A stretch of 7,215 nucleotides of DNA from Pseudonocardiales bacterium. Lineage in GTDB: Bacteria; Actinomycetota; Actinomycetes; Mycobacteriales; Jatrophihabitantaceae. The notes beneath the pieces are model-generated. The model searched no databases and was not told where the DNA came from. It saw only the letters and a list, made by a program, of their open reading frames with translations. Of this stretch, positions 1 through 5,731 are shown one piece after another. Where the stretch lies: assembly GCA_030840415.1 (NCBI GenBank), contig JAVEEO010000313.1:1-7215 (forward strand). The letters run 5' to 3'. Within the stretch, counting starts at the first letter, position 1, and each line of letters starts with the position of its first letter. The translations under genes were made by a program, and so were the position numbers.

Positions 1-229
1 CGAAGGTTCGGCCACAGCTGTAGCGCTCCATCTTTCTGATGTTGCCATCCTGCGGCGCGCAGTCTCGCTTTCGGACATCCGGAAAAAGGTTACCTTTCAT
101 CCGCCGCAAACCTGGCATTACCTTGACCGCCTACGCCTCAATCATGCCTTCGGCGGGCACCCCTCCTGCATAGCCTTATTAGGGCTTCTCTGACCTAGAA
201 TAAGGCTTATCGTCCAGGACCGCGCTAGC
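1..229. other. Non-coding or remnant stretch downstream of dapC
   Basis: No gene can be supported here. By hand count GC is about 57%, well below the flanking genes. One plus-strand frame stays open from base 2 to a TGA at 191-193 (63 codons, no start inside the window). It uses TTA twice and has only about 60% G/C at third positions, unlike every real gene here, so it is either chance or the tail of an acquired gene. Minus-strand starts at 48 and 31 also run open off the left edge, without a ribosome binding site at usable spacing. The stretch contains two inverted repeats: a short odd palindrome at 85-97 and a longer AT-rich one at 172-207. Confidence 0.5.
172..207. terminator. AT-rich inverted repeat, possible bidirectional terminator after dapC
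   Basis: AGCCTTATT (172-180) and AATAAGGCT (199-207) are perfect 9-bp inverted arms. They can be extended inward by AGG (181-183) with CCT (194-196) across a 2-nt bulge, leaving a loop of about 10 nt. The structure starts 22 nt beyond the dapC stop codon, where an operon terminator is expected. Neither strand has a real T-run after the stem, so it would be a U-poor terminator of the kind proposed for actinobacteria, or else a protein-binding site. The AT-rich arms stand out in this GC-rich DNA. Confidence 0.4.
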
Positions 230-1339
230 TCACATTGATGAGCCTGCAGCCAGGCCGACCCGGCTGGCCGCCAGCTCGATCCGGTCCTCGGTCGCCACCG
301 CCGCCACCCGCAGATAGCCGGTCGAGGCGGCGCCGTAGAACTCCCCCGGCGAGGCCACGATGCCGGTCCGCTCGGCCAGCAGCCGGGTGGCGGCCCAGGC
401 GTCGCCGTCCGGTGCCTCCAGCCAGAGGTAGAACGCGCCGTCGGGCATGCTGGCCGGCAGGCCCACGGCGGCCAGCACCTGGCACAGCCGTTGCATCCGG
501 TCCCAGTACCGGCGGCGCTGCAGCTCGACGTGCTCGTCGTCGGCCAGCGCCACCGTGGCGGCATGCTGCACCGGCCCGGACGGCATCTGGCCGGCGTGCT
601 TGCGCACCTCCCGCAGGTAGTGCACCAGCTCGGCGTCGCCGGCGTAGAAGCCGATCCGGGCGCCGGCGAAGTTGTCCCGCTTGGACAGCGAGTGCAGCGC
701 CAGCACGCCAGCCAGGCCTGAGCGCAGGATGGTGGTCGGCGGCTGGGCGTAGCTGAACTCGGCGTAGCACTCGTCCGAGAGCACCGGCACGTCCCGCTCC
801 CGGCCCCAGCCGGCCGCCACCGCCAGGTCCGACAGCTCGCCGGTGGGGTTGTTGGGCGAGTTCACCCACAGGCACAGCGCCCGCTCGGCGTCGGCCTCGG
901 CGATCTCGTCCAGCCGCTCATACGGCACCGCCCGCACCCCGGCCAGGGTGGCGCCCATCTCGTAGGTCGGGTAGCTGATCGCCGGGTACAGCACGGTGTC
1001 GCGGGACGGCGTGCGCAGCCGCAGGTACTGCGGGGCCGAGGCCACGAACTCCTTGGTGCCGACGCACGCCGCCACCTCGGTGTCGGGATCGACCATCGCG
1101 CCCAGCCGGCGCTCGATCCAGCCAGCCGCGGCGGACCGCAGCGCCGGGGTGCCGATCGAGGGCGGGTAGCCCTCGACCCGGCCGGGAGCGGCCAGCGCCG
1201 CGACCACCTCCGGCGGCGGCGAGTCGCACGGCGTGCCGACCGACAGGTCGATCGCGCCGCCGGGCAGCTTGTCGGCGATCGCCTTGATCTCGCCGAGGCG
1301 CTCGTAGGGATAGGGCGGCGGAACGAAACCGGTCGTCAT
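230..1339 (-). CDS. dapC: DapC-like succinyldiaminopimelate aminotransferase (class I/II PLP enzyme)
   Basis: This 369-residue fold-type I PLP aminotransferase resembles the actinobacterial DapC exemplified by M. tuberculosis Rv1178, which is predicted to transaminate N-succinyl-2-amino-6-ketopimelate with glutamate in lysine and meso-diaminopimelate synthesis in the cytoplasm. Family landmarks are in order: the N-terminal DLSVGTP (31-37), GTKE (94-97), SYPTYE (122-127), NSPNNPTG (160-167), the PLP-ring SDECY with Asp189 and Tyr192, the Schiff-base Lys220 in HSLSKR, the phosphate-binding Arg228, the RKHAG segment (246-250) and the carboxylate-binding Arg344 in YLRVA. Length is normal and the gene looks intact. 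Its ATG overlaps the stop of the upstream dehydrogenase gene as ATGA and has its own AGGA seven bases upstream, so translation is probably coupled. Rv1178-type genes commonly follow a ferredoxin gene; here an Fe-S flavoprotein takes that place. A paralogue acting on another long dicarboxylic amino acid such as 2-aminoadipate cannot be excluded. Confidence 0.88.
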   Translation of the reverse strand: MTTGFVPPPYPYERLGEIKAIADKLPGGAIDLSVGTPCDSPPPEVVAALAAPGRVEGYPPSIGTPALRSAAAGWIERRLGAMVDPDTEVAACVGTKEFVASAPQYLRLRTPSRDTVLYPAISYPTYEMGATLAGVRAVPYERLDEIAEADAERALCLWVNSPNNPTGELSDLAVAAGWGRERDVPVLSDECYAEFSYAQPPTTILRSGLAGVLALHSLSKRDNFAGARIGFYAGDAELVHYLREVRKHAGQMPSGPVQHAATVALADDEHVELQRRRYWDRMQRLCQVLAAVGLPASMPDGAFYLWLEAPDGDAWAATRLLAERTGIVASPGEFYGAASTGYLRVAAVATEDRIELAASRVGLAAGSSM

Positions 1340-4173
1340 GAGGGCGTCCTGTCAGAATTCGGTCGGCCCGGCAGGTGCCGGGCCAGCAGTTGGGCCAGGT
1401 GCATTCCGGTACGGCTGCTGAGCTGATCGAGCTGGGTCCGGCAGGAGAAGCCGTCGGCCAGCACCACGGTGTCCGGCCCGGCGCCGCGCACCGCCGGCAA
1501 CAGTGCCTGCTCGGCCACCGCCACCGACACCTCGTAGTGGCCGCGCTCGACGCCGAAGTTGCCGGCCAGCCCGCAGCAGCCGCCCAGCGTCTGCAGCCGG
1601 GCGCCGGCCGCGGTGAGCAGCGCCGAATCGGCGGCGAAGCCCAGTACCGCATGCTGATGGCAGTGCGGCTGCACCACCGCCTCGACGCCGGCCAGCGCCG
1701 GTGGCTGCCAGCCCCGCTCGGTGAGCAGCTCGGCCAGCGTCCGGGTGCTGACCTGCAGTTGCCGGGCCCGCGCATCATCGGCCAGCAGCTCGACCGCGTC
1801 CGAGCGCAGCACCGCGGTGCAGGACGGTTCCAGCCCGACCACCGGCAGGCCCTCGGCCAGCGCCGGGGCGAGCGCGTCGAAGCTGCGGCGCAGCTGGCGG
1901 CGGGCGCCGTCGAGCTGGCCGGTGGAGATCCAGGTCAGGCCGCAGCAGACCTGGGCATCGGGAATCCGCACCGAGCAGCCGGCGGCCTCCAGCACCTCGA
2001 CGGCGGCCCGGCCGACCTCCGGGGAGAACGCGTTGGTCCAGGTGTCGACCCACAGCAGCACCGGATCGCCGTCGGCGACCGGGTGGCTGGCGAACCAGTC
2101 GCGAAACGACTCACTCGCAAACTCCGGCAGCGGCCGGCGCCGGTCGATGCCACCGATCCGCTTGGCCAGCGCGGCCAGCGGCTTCGGACGCAGCGCGGCG
2201 TTGGCCAGCCCTGGGACCCGGGTGGCCAGCCGGGCCCAGCGCGGCAGCCAGCCCAGCAGGTAGTGCGCGGCCGGCCGGCGCCGGCGCCGGTAGCGCTGGT
2301 ACAGCACCTCGGCCTTGTAGGTGGCCATGTCGACCCCGGCCGGGCAGTCCGAGCTGCAGCCCTTGCAGGCCAGGCAGAGGTCCAGCGACTCCAGCAGCTC
2401 CGGCGACTGCCAGCCCTCGGTCAGCAGCCGGCCGTTGGCCAGCTCCTGCAGCACCCGGGCCCGGCCGCGGGTGGAGTGGGCCTCATCCAGGGTGGCCAGG
2501 TAGGACGGGCACATCACGCCGCCGGCGGCGGTCAGGTCGGCCCGGCACTTGCCGACCCCGACGCAGCGGTGGACCGCGGTACTGAACGAGCCGCCGTCGT
2601 GGGGGTAACTGAACCCCAGCGGCCGGCCGCCGGTACCGGTCAGCGGCCGGGCCAGCGGCAGCCGCAGATCGGCCTCGACCGGCGCCGGATCCACCAGCAC
2701 CCCCGGGTTGAGCAGGTTGGCCGGGTCGAAGACCGCCTTCACCGCGCCGAACAGCCCGATCGCGGCGGGTGAGTACATCGCCGGCAGCAGCTCGCCGCGG
2801 GCCCGGCCGTCGCCGTGCTCGCCCGACATCGAACCGCCGTGCGCGGCCACCAGGTCGGCGGCCTCCAGCAGGAACTGCCGGAACGCCGCCGGACGGTCGG
2901 CCAGCGGAAAGTTCAGCCGGACGTGCACGCAGCCGTCGCCGAAGTGGCCGTAGGCCAGCCCGTCGACCCGGTGGGCGGCCAGCAGCGCGAAGAACTCGCG
3001 AAGGTAATCGCCGAGCCGCTCCGGCGGCACCGCCGCGTCCTCCCAGCCGGGCCAGGCCGGCGCGTTGGCCGGGGTCCGGCCGCCCAGGCCGGCGCCGTCC
3101 TCGCGGATCCGCCAGAGCCGCTGGGCATCGGCTCCGGTGACCACCGCCGAGCCGGCCGGCGCGGCGGCCCGGACGATCCGTTCGGCGGCGTCCACCGCCT
3201 CGGCCGGGTTCCGGCCGCCGGTCTCGACGAACAGCCAGCCACCGCCGTCGGGCAGCGCCGGCACGGCGGCCGGCCCGCGGCGGCGAAGCACCACCTCGAC
3301 CAGCCGGGCGTCCATCCCCTCCAGCGCCAGCGGCCGGTAAGGCAGCACGCCCGGCACCGCGTCGGCGGCGCTGGGCATGTCCGGATAGGCCAGCACGGCC
3401 AGCGCGGTGGCCGGCGCCAGCTCGACCAGCCGGACGGTTGCGGCCGTGCTGATCGCCAGGGTGCCCTCGGTGCCGGCCAGGAACCGGGCCAGGCTGCCGC
3501 CGTTCTCGGGCAGCAGGTGCTCCATCGAGTAGCCCGAGATCTGGCGGCCGAACCGGCCGAACTCGGTGCGGATCAGTGCCAGGTTGGCCTGCACCAGGTC
3601 CGAGAGCCGGGCACCGACGGGATCGGCCAGCGCGGCCAGCGGCGCGGTTTCCAGGCTGCGCCCGTCGGCCAGCAGCAGCGACAGCGACTCGACGTTGTCG
3701 GCGGTGCGGCCGTAGCTGAGCGCATGCGGGCCGCAGGCGTTGTTGGCGATCATCCCGCCGAGCGTGCAGCGGGCCTGGGTGGAGGGGTCCGGGCCGAAGC
3801 GCAACCGGTGGCCGGCCGCGGCCCGCTGCAGCTCGGACAGGATCAGGCCGGGTTCGACGGTCGCGGTGCGGGCCTCGGGGTCCAGCGCGATCAGCCGGTT
3901 CAGGTGCCGGGAGAAGTCCAGCACCAGCCCGGGGCCGATCGCGTTGCCCGCGCACGAGGTGCCACCGCCGCGGACGGTCAGCGGCGTCCCGGTCCGGCCG
4001 GCCACTTCGATCGCCAGTGCCACCTCGTCGGCATGCCGCGGGAAGGCCACCGCCTGTGGCACCACCCGGTAGTTCGAGGCGTCGGTGGAGTACTCGGCGC
4101 GCCGGCGGTTGCCGGCGTCGACCTCGGCGACGCCGGCCCGGCGCAGTTCAGCCGCCAACGTCTCGGGGTTCAC
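1336..4173 (-). CDS. FAD-linked and Fe-S D-2-hydroxyacid dehydrogenase (YdiJ / GlcD-GlpC fusion type)
   Basis: This large redox flavoprotein (945 residues from the GTG at 4173) probably oxidises a D-2-hydroxyacid and passes electrons through iron-sulfur centres towards the quinone pool. E. coli and Pseudomonas YdiJ, of the same architecture, act on D-2-hydroxyglutarate; D-lactate or glycolate are alternatives. The FAD_binding_4 (PCMH) domain has RGGGTSCAGN at 68-77 and a second FAD segment at about 127-148 ending in NNACG. The FAD-oxidase C-terminal domain has GHFGDGCVH (409-417) and GEHGDG (451-456). The ferredoxin part has Cys537, Cys543 and Cys555, then CLACKGCSSDCP with Cys600, 603, 606 and 610. 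Two CCG domains follow (CCG at 743-745 and GCCG at 865-868, with Cys785, 838 and 911). A basic RYRRRRRP patch before a hydrophobic GWLPRWARL segment (about 627-648) may sit on the membrane face. An in-frame GTG at 4191 would overlap the upstream gene by 14 nt; I prefer 4173, which leaves a 4-nt gap. Family call is firm, substrate is not. Confidence 0.92.
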   Translation of the reverse strand: MNPETLAAELRRAGVAEVDAGNRRRAEYSTDASNYRVVPQAVAFPRHADEVALAIEVAGRTGTPLTVRGGGTSCAGNAIGPGLVLDFSRHLNRLIALDPEARTATVEPGLILSELQRAAAGHRLRFGPDPSTQARCTLGGMIANNACGPHALSYGRTADNVESLSLLLADGRSLETAPLAALADPVGARLSDLVQANLALIRTEFGRFGRQISGYSMEHLLPENGGSLARFLAGTEGTLAISTAATVRLVELAPATALAVLAYPDMPSAADAVPGVLPYRPLALEGMDARLVEVVLRRRGPAAVPALPDGGGWLFVETGGRNPAEAVDAAERIVRAAAPAGSAVVTGADAQRLWRIREDGAGLGGRTPANAPAWPGWEDAAVPPERLGDYLREFFALLAAHRVDGLAYGHFGDGCVHVRLNFPLADRPAAFRQFLLEAADLVAAHGGSMSGEHGDGRARGELLPAMYSPAAIGLFGAVKAVFDPANLLNPGVLVDPAPVEADLRLPLARPLTGTGGRPLGFSYPHDGGSFSTAVHRCVGVGKCRADLTAAGGVMCPSYLATLDEAHSTRGRARVLQELANGRLLTEGWQSPELLESLDLCLACKGCSSDCPAGVDMATYKAEVLYQRYRRRRRPAAHYLLGWLPRWARLATRVPGLANAALRPKPLAALAKRIGGIDRRRPLPEFASESFRDWFASHPVADGDPVLLWVDTWTNAFSPEVGRAAVEVLEAAGCSVRIPDAQVCCGLTWISTGQLDGARRQLRRSFDALAPALAEGLPVVGLEPSCTAVLRSDAVELLADDARARQLQVSTRTLAELLTERGWQPPALAGVEAVVQPHCHQHAVLGFAADSALLTAAGARLQTLGGCCGLAGNFGVERGHYEVSVAVAEQALLPAVRGAGPDTVVLADGFSCRTQLDQLSSRTGMHLAQLLARHLPGRPNSDRTPS
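1347..1350 (-). promoter_or_regulatory. Ribosome binding site of the aminotransferase gene
   Basis: AGGA, read on the minus strand, ends seven bases before the ATG at 1337-1339. It lies inside the last codons of the upstream dehydrogenase gene. It supports the ATG that forms the ATGA stop/start overlap as the true start, and independent re-initiation at this junction. Confidence 0.65.
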
Positions 4174-4177
4174 GCGT

Positions 4178-5542
4178 CTATCTTGTCGCACCGCTCGGCG
4201 AGGACGTGCCCGGCCGGTACTCGCGCGGATCGGTGGCCAGCATGGTGGCCGACACGTTGGTCTGGTTGAAGCCCTTGAAACCGGCCCGCCGGGCGAGATT
4301 CTCCAGGTGCGAGCCGGCGGCGCCGGAGTCGGCGATCTCGTCGGCGCGCCGCTGCTCCAGCAGCCCGGCGGCCACCAGGCCGGCCAGCCGGCCGGCCGGT
4401 ACCGGCCACCAGTCGGCCTCGGTGAAGGCCTGCCGCAGGTAGGGGTAGTCCGAGAACGGCCGCATCGACGGCTGGCCCAGCTCGGCCAGGGAGCTGGTGA
4501 GCTCGTCGAAGGAGAACTGGCCCTCCAGGTGGTGCATGCCCGCGGCCAGCAGCGACTCGCCGTGCAGCGCGCACCACATGCCCACCGTGCCGTACCGGCC
4601 GGTCTCGGCCAGTTCGGCGTGCGCGAAGTCGAGGTCGACCTCGTCGGCGGTCAGGTCCACGTCGGCGAAGATCACCCCACCGCAGCCGGGGTGTTCGAGC
4701 ACCTGCGCACCCCAGCCGGCCTGCGCGCCGGCGTAGAACCGCTCCCGGGTGCGGAAGCCGAGCAGGGTCAGGAACCCGATCAGCGGCGCGAAGGCGGCCC
4801 GGGACGAGCGGAAGGTGTGGTGATCGTTGTTGCCCCAGCCCAGGCCCAGCCGGTCCTGTCGGGCGTGCTGCAGCGTGCCGGCGGTGTTGTGCCGTTGCCA
4901 GTACGCGCGCTCCTGCTGCAGGAAGTAGGACGCCGCCAGGTCCGCTCCGACCAGTTCGACCGCAGCCCGGGCCGCGGGTAGCTGGGCCCGCACCCCGGCG
5001 GCGCCGGTCAGCGTGCGGGGCCGCTCGGCCAGCAGCTGCCAGGCCTGGCCGGCGGCGACGGCCTGCTCGGCGGAGAAGGTCTGCGGGCTGGTGCCGGCCC
5101 GCCACGAGCGCCGTTCCACGGCGACCAGCACGACCTGGTTCTGCTCGCTCAGCACCACCCGGCGGTAGCCGGCCAGCGGGGAGCCCATCAGTCGGCCGGC
5201 GCTGCGGCCGGTGCCGCGGGCGTAGCTGGTGGCGGCGCTGGCGACGTCGTCGACCCGCAGCGCCAGCTCGTAGTGCTCGGCCGGCAGCACGGCCGGCAGC
5301 TGGGCACCGGGGTGCCGCCACAGGCCGTCCGGTCCGGTTCCGACGAAGCCGACCGCGGCCAGCTCGTCGACCGTGACGGGACCGGCAACGGTGTCGAGCC
5401 AGTCCTGCAGCCGGGTGGCGGTCTGGCCGGCCAGCCGGGCCGCGAGGCCGGCCAGCTCCGCGCTCTTGCCGACCGCCTCGTCGACCAACCGGTCGACCAG
5501 GGCTTCGGCCTGCGGGTGCAACTGCCAGTCATAGGAGGTCAT
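4178..5542 (-). CDS. Unrecognised 454-residue protein, first gene of the operon; possible VOC-type metal site
   Basis: I do not recognise this protein with confidence. It is soluble, with no signal peptide or membrane helix, and GC-rich codon use throughout shows it is a real gene. The N-terminal 60 residues are helical. A segment at about 90-145, starting EHYELALRVDDV and ending VVLVAVERR, reads like one beta-rich module. A second starts at NNDHHTFRSSR (238-248) and runs through LGFRTRERFYAG to VIFADVDL (about 297). His241 or His242, His327, His337/338 and Glu340 could supply a His/His/Glu metal site. The layout recalls vicinal-oxygen-chelate proteins, including the DUF1338 group (YdcJ/HglS, 2-oxoadipate dioxygenase/decarboxylase, of similar length), but the motif lies much later in the chain than in HglS, so homology is unproven. 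A conserved-looking tail, FKGFNQTNVSATML (422-435), precedes the end. I chose the ATG at 5542; a TTG at 5578 would add 12 residues. The stop is 4 nt before the dehydrogenase start, so the two should be co-expressed. Confidence 0.85.
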   Translation of the reverse strand: MTSYDWQLHPQAEALVDRLVDEAVGKSAELAGLAARLAGQTATRLQDWLDTVAGPVTVDELAAVGFVGTGPDGLWRHPGAQLPAVLPAEHYELALRVDDVASAATSYARGTGRSAGRLMGSPLAGYRRVVLSEQNQVVLVAVERRSWRAGTSPQTFSAEQAVAAGQAWQLLAERPRTLTGAAGVRAQLPAARAAVELVGADLAASYFLQQERAYWQRHNTAGTLQHARQDRLGLGWGNNDHHTFRSSRAAFAPLIGFLTLLGFRTRERFYAGAQAGWGAQVLEHPGCGGVIFADVDLTADEVDLDFAHAELAETGRYGTVGMWCALHGESLLAAGMHHLEGQFSFDELTSSLAELGQPSMRPFSDYPYLRQAFTEADWWPVPAGRLAGLVAAGLLEQRRADEIADSGAAGSHLENLARRAGFKGFNQTNVSATMLATDPREYRPGTSSPSGATR

Positions 5543-5578
5543 GACGCCATTCTGGGTGGCCCGGCAGCCAAGCACCAA
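5543..5578 (-). promoter_or_regulatory. Possible leaderless promoter of the three-gene operon
   Basis: On the minus strand TTGGTG (5573-5578) and CAGAAT (5549-5554) are separated by 18 nt, and the second hexamer ends exactly six bases before the ATG at 5542. No Shine-Dalgarno sequence precedes that ATG. The -10 match to TANNNT is imperfect (C at the first position), so this is weaker than the two plus-strand promoters, but the spacing is the same. The transcript would start at or next to the A of the ATG. Confidence 0.35.
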
Positions 5579-5600
5579 AGTGAGCAGTACGAATTCTTCT

Positions 5601-5629
5601 GACCATCAACGTAAGAAGACCTGATGGTC
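5601..5629. promoter_or_regulatory. Perfect 8-bp inverted repeat, possible operator
   Basis: GACCATCA (5601-5608) and TGATGGTC (5622-5629) are perfect inverted arms with a 13-nt spacer. Their centres are 21 nt apart, two helical turns, so both half-sites face the same side of the DNA as for a dimeric regulator. The element lies between the divergent genes, about 60-90 bases upstream of the operon start. It could also fold as a hairpin in RNA, but a terminator makes little sense between divergent genes. Confidence 0.45.
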
Positions 5630-5648
5630 GCCGATCGGCGCCGCCGAT
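5629..5648. promoter_or_regulatory. 12-bp perfect palindrome with an overlapping third half-site
   Basis: CGCCGATCGGCG (5629-5640) is a perfect palindrome. The hexamer GCCGAT occurs at 5630-5635, inverted as ATCGGC at 5634-5639, and again at 5643-5648, giving three alternating half-sites in 19 bp. It directly abuts the 8-bp inverted repeat. Its position near the middle of the divergent control region suggests a regulator site; which protein binds is unknown. Short CG-rich palindromes also arise by chance in such DNA. Confidence 0.35.
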
Positions 5649-5661
5649 GCCGGACGACCAC

Positions 5662-5716
5662 TGCACTTTCACAAGTGAACTGCTATCGGAAATGCCTGTG
5701 CCAACAAGTGCAGTTG
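5662..5716. promoter_or_regulatory. Repeated ACAAGTG elements, likely operator of the HxlR-type gene
   Basis: TTCACAAGTGAA (5668-5679) is a 12-bp near-palindrome with 5-bp arms. ACAAGTG recurs at 5704-5710 inside CAAC-N7-GTTG (5702-5716). The two copies are 33 nt apart, about three helical turns. TGCACTT (5662-5668) and AAGTGCA (5706-5712) also form a long-range inverted pair. With transcription starting at 5731, the sites fall near -63 to -52 and -29 to -15, the latter inside the core promoter and suited to repression. HxlR-family proteins commonly repress themselves through such paired sites, so autoregulation is the natural inference. Confidence 0.5.
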
Positions 5717-5718
5717 AC

Positions 5719-5731
5719 TAGGCTGGCGTCA
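5719..5731 (+). promoter_or_regulatory. -10 element and leaderless start of the HxlR-type gene
   Basis: TAGGCT (5719-5724) fits the actinobacterial TANNNT -10 hexamer and ends six bases before the ATG, placing the transcription start on the A of the start codon. There is no Shine-Dalgarno sequence in front, and an in-frame TAG overlaps the hexamer, so translation cannot begin further upstream. A -35 box is poor, which suits a regulated promoter. Confidence 0.55.

Noticed and set aside
5..10. GGTTCG resembling a tRNA T-arm
   Set aside because: No pairing T-stem, acceptor stem or other tRNA arms can be found around it.
2269..2290. Repetitive CCGGCC/GGCGCC tract
   Set aside because: It encodes the basic RRRRRP patch of the dehydrogenase, which fits the family, so it needs no separate explanation.
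1375..2772. Long plus-strand open frame antisense to the dehydrogenase gene
   Set aside because: Its translation is rich in Gln, Arg, Gly and Ala without family motifs; it mirrors the GC-biased codons of the real minus-strand gene.
2483..3955. 490-codon minus-strand frame overlapping the dehydrogenase gene
   Set aside because: It is an out-of-frame shadow of the dehydrogenase, Arg/Gly/Ala/Pro-rich and without recognisable domains.
2815..4269. Second long plus-strand open frame over the dehydrogenase gene
   Set aside because: Same antisense artefact; the minus strand shows continuous FAD and Fe-S motifs across this range.
4170..5321. 383-codon minus-strand frame overlapping the first operon gene
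   Set aside because: Out-of-frame shadow with low-complexity Arg/Gly/Ala composition, whereas the 454-residue frame has protein-like composition.
5533..5624. Plus-strand AGGAGG followed by ATG at 5541 and a 27-codon frame ending inside the GACCATCA repeat
   Set aside because: It resembles a leader peptide, but the Shine-Dalgarno spacing is only 2 nt, it overlaps the start of the opposite gene, and the downstream HxlR-type gene seems to have its own leaderless promoter.
5714..5719. TTGACT as a -35 box
   Set aside because: The matching -10 would fall inside the HxlR-type coding region, and it overlaps the better-placed -10 hexamer TAGGCT.
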